Assembly (NCBI RefSeq): GCF_014805685.1
Contig: NC_060885.1
Coordinates: 16,724,632 to 16,788,631 of the forward strand
DNA length: 64,000 bases
Origin: Silurus meridionalis
Lineage: Eukaryota; Chordata; Actinopteri; Siluriformes; Siluridae
Direction of reading: 5' to 3'
Shown here: positions 61,262-64,000 of the stretch, in pieces
Numbering within the stretch: position 1 is the first letter of the stretch
Layout: each line of letters starts with the position of its first letter
The notes under the pieces: model-generated
Database searches by the model: none
Told to the model about the DNA's origin: nothing
What the model saw: only the letters and a program-made list of their open reading frames with translations
Position numbers and translations under genes: made by a program

Positions 61262-63716
61262 ACAATGTAGTATTTCAGGTACAAAAAACAAACTATTACA
61301 TACATACAAACAAAATGAAACTGAACCATGGTTGATTACTCACAAAGAATAAAAGACAGTGTAGCCTGCAAACAAATTGTGGCTACTACAATATGAAAAG
61401 AATGACAAAAGGAATATGAAATAGAGCTTATACTGTATAGTTCCTTCAGTAAAGGTGAACCTCTGAATGCAACATCCTGTTCTAAATGCTGAGAAAAAAC
61501 ATAATGTTGCTACATTATTAATACAACCAGCTCTGTTGTTAATCCTATCTCCGTGGTGTTGCCTTTGTATAGACACCCATTAAAATATTTATAGAGATCT
61601 AATTAATTGGCATCAGAGTGATGTTTTTGTGGCAACAATTGTAAATGAAGCTCTAGATTAAGTTAAAATATTCAGCATTCTAAGAGCACGTGTACATGTT
61701 TTTGAATAGAGTTATGGAGTCCAGAGGTGCATTATCCAAACTCTATCCTAATCTGTTTATTAATACATGACTAATCCTGCATGAGATGGCAATGCTAGGT
61801 GCAGACCTTGAGATGAGAGATGATTTTTGGCTGGTGGTAATTGGTCAGGTACGGCAGTTAGTTTATTTATTTATTTTTATTTTCAGTGAGCGCATTTGAC
61901 TTGTTATTGAATCTCATTATCTTGTCCAGTGGGGTCTCATTACTCACTGGGAGTAATCTGTAATGATGGGCTATCATCAATGAGCTGAGGTGCATTGTGT
62001 CATTGATTACATTCCGCCAAACTGCTCTGGAAAAACACGCTCCCCACAAGGACCCCCCCATGAGCTACCGATTCAGGCACTCACTACCCATTATATATTT
62101 TGCCTCACTGCTTATTGAGGGATGAATGTCTTATTGATCTAGAATCTGACTGGGCTGTGAATGGAAAGAGAGCTCCTGTTTACATACAAGCTGAGTCTGA
62201 TTGTCTTGGGTTTAGGCTGCCATACCCAAGCTCTGCTGCAAATCCATCAGGCCTGACAGGTCCATTATACAGTGAGTTTTTACAAATTGTGGCACCTCAT
62301 ATACTCCCTGATATCACTTTCCACTAAAAACACATTCATAAGAGTCCACAGAGCTGTGGCAGTAGAAACACAGTCTGGCTGCATTTATCTGGGAGATTTT
62401 CATAAACACAATTTGTTTTCAACTGTCAATCTGTTTTCAATTCATATTTATTTTTTTAAACATGACACTCTGCAAAGTCAGTGCTGAGAATAAGCATATA
62501 TTTTCAATTAAGAATATTAAAATGGTTTAGGGGTCTGCCATTTGTCAATGACATGATATTTCCCAAAATCCAGAGAGCAGTGCTGCCTCAAAAGAAACAA
62601 ACTTCTTTAGTAAACAAACACCATCATAAAACATGACAGATGAAACATGAGGAAATGTGGACTACTTTTAACGGTATGTTTGTACTACCGTTGTCATTTC
62701 TGTTATTCTACAAAAATCCAACATTCAGCATGTAATTTTTGGTGCCCCTCACTACTGTATATCCCATGGGCACCCTAAGCTTCATGCTCCCCATAAACAA
62801 GTCCTCTGGCTTATCTACTCTATGTGAGACAGGCCACTGTGCCTGTAACAGAAATAGCCATTTAAATGATTTGAGTGGTGACAGCCAGTGGGAGCTGAAG
62901 AGGGATTGTGTTGAGCAAATAGACCCCTGAGCCCAGCACGGTCTCCGGAGGCTGCCTCTAACCCTCAGGCAACACTTGACAACCAACTTGTTTCAGTACG
63001 GCTTTACACTTCAAAACATATTGGCTTTAAAACGCTAGACAAAATGTTGTTAATGTGCTATTTTGTGTAAATGTGGAGACAGAGCAGATGGGATTAAGGG
63101 AGTAGTGACGCAAGTATATTTATTTATGTTTGAATTCTGTTTTTGAATAATTTCCACACTGAGAATAGACAGACACAGAAGCCCATAGAGACATGTATAC
63201 GTGTTGCACTGGAAAGTATTCAAGCCTTGAAACACCACAGCATGCTGTTGGATGGTGTCACAAGGTTAGATAGGCAACACAGTGGGCACAGCTTTAAGCA
63301 GAATTCCAACGCCTGTTTAAAAAGCGACCCCCAACTCTTTTGACATAACCTTTTTTGGGAGGCACTGGACAAAAGCCATCGTTTCCTCTGAGATATCCTG
63401 TTAAAGCCATTCTGAAGTCGGCCGACCGTGGCCCTCCCTCAAAGAATGGGGCAACATTATTCAGCTTCCTCCTTCTGATCCTCAGCCTACAACAAACCAT
63501 GTAATCCACAGCTCAGTGGCCATAGAGAAAGAGCAGGCACAGAATGTCCCTGTCACATGCTGCAGATGGGACCGGGTAAGACACAGAAACCAGGGGAAAT
63601 GTTAGAAGAGCCACGAAACATGCATGACATTTGTTAGTAGGGCAGAATTATTAGACTTATGGAATCAGGAACTATTTAATGAATCAAGGTTACTGCAAAT
63701 GTAACAGATTTTTGCT

Positions 63717-63718
<2 letters not shown>
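61262..63718. other. Gene-free region with CNE-like blocks
   Basis: No gene recognised. 61890-62060 and 63370-63550 are balanced and non-repetitive. The latter contains a minus-strand frame (63509-63294) with no recognised domain and no convincing splice sites. Confidence 0.4.

Positions 63719-63784
<66 letters not shown>
63719..63784. repeat. (TA)n microsatellite
   Basis: About 33 TA units. The right edge after it (63785-64000) holds nothing recognisable. Confidence 0.96.
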
Positions 63785-63791
<7 letters not shown>

Positions 63792-64000
63792 TTGTTGAAA
63801 TTAGCAATCATTTTAATTGGAATTTAAGTCTATACACACGGCTGAAACTCCAGAGACACCACACAGGGCCTCTATTTGCAGGCTGGCCTGAGCCCTGTGT
63901 ATAATTAACACCCCCAACAGTGATATTAAATAGAATCTCCCTCAATGGTGATCATGATGAACCCATTGAAAGTGGGCAAAATATCCAAAACGCATATCTC

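Overview
The window is vertebrate nuclear DNA, most likely from a teleost fish. Coding sequence is in short GT-AG exons, the rest is AT-rich, and there are many long dinucleotide and tetranucleotide microsatellites. The mobile elements are typical of fish: several Tc1-like transposon families, a DIRS1-like gag, RTE-like and Rex/CR1/I-like LINE ends, and a tRNA-Glu-derived SINE. The LINE 3' tail ending in repeated TTGAC units recalls otophysan genomes such as catfish, but I cannot fix the species.

Two real genes are visible, head to head. (1) cdhr1, the photoreceptor cadherin (protocadherin-21), runs on the minus strand. Its first seven coding exons (2862 down to 325, 214 codons) are here and the rest lies beyond the left edge. 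(2) chst3, the carbohydrate (chondroitin 6) sulfotransferase 3 gene, runs on the plus strand. It has two coding exons (17437-17579 and 17805-19002, 446 aa) and probably a non-coding first exon in a GC-rich promoter near 13.4-13.8 kb. The roughly 10.5 kb between the two gene starts is packed with decayed mobile elements: a 5'-truncated RTE-like LINE with 17-bp target duplications (5538-5897), a LINE reverse-transcriptase end (about 6990-8250), an internally deleted DIRS1-like element (about 8573-10200), and nested Tc1 remnants hit by a SINE with a duplication of about 21 bp (11.4-13.2 kb).

Downstream of chst3, from about 20 kb to the right edge, I see no protein-coding gene. The 22-27 kb stretch holds a perfect CTCF-consensus word, three more Tc1 remnants and large TA/TG tracts. 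From about 28 kb onward the sequence alternates simple AT-rich DNA and microsatellites with 100-300 bp blocks of balanced composition and homeodomain-like TAATTA words. Those blocks look like conserved non-coding elements of a developmental gene desert, but conservation cannot be measured from one sequence.

The two genes do not form a functional unit: one product is a retinal outer-segment cadherin, the other a Golgi sulfotransferase for chondroitin sulfate. I found no new biological system. The most interesting points are a (TG)n microsatellite forming the 3' end of a short cdhr1 intron, uORFs in the putative chst3 leader, matched LINE/SINE tails with target duplications, and the CNE-like desert.
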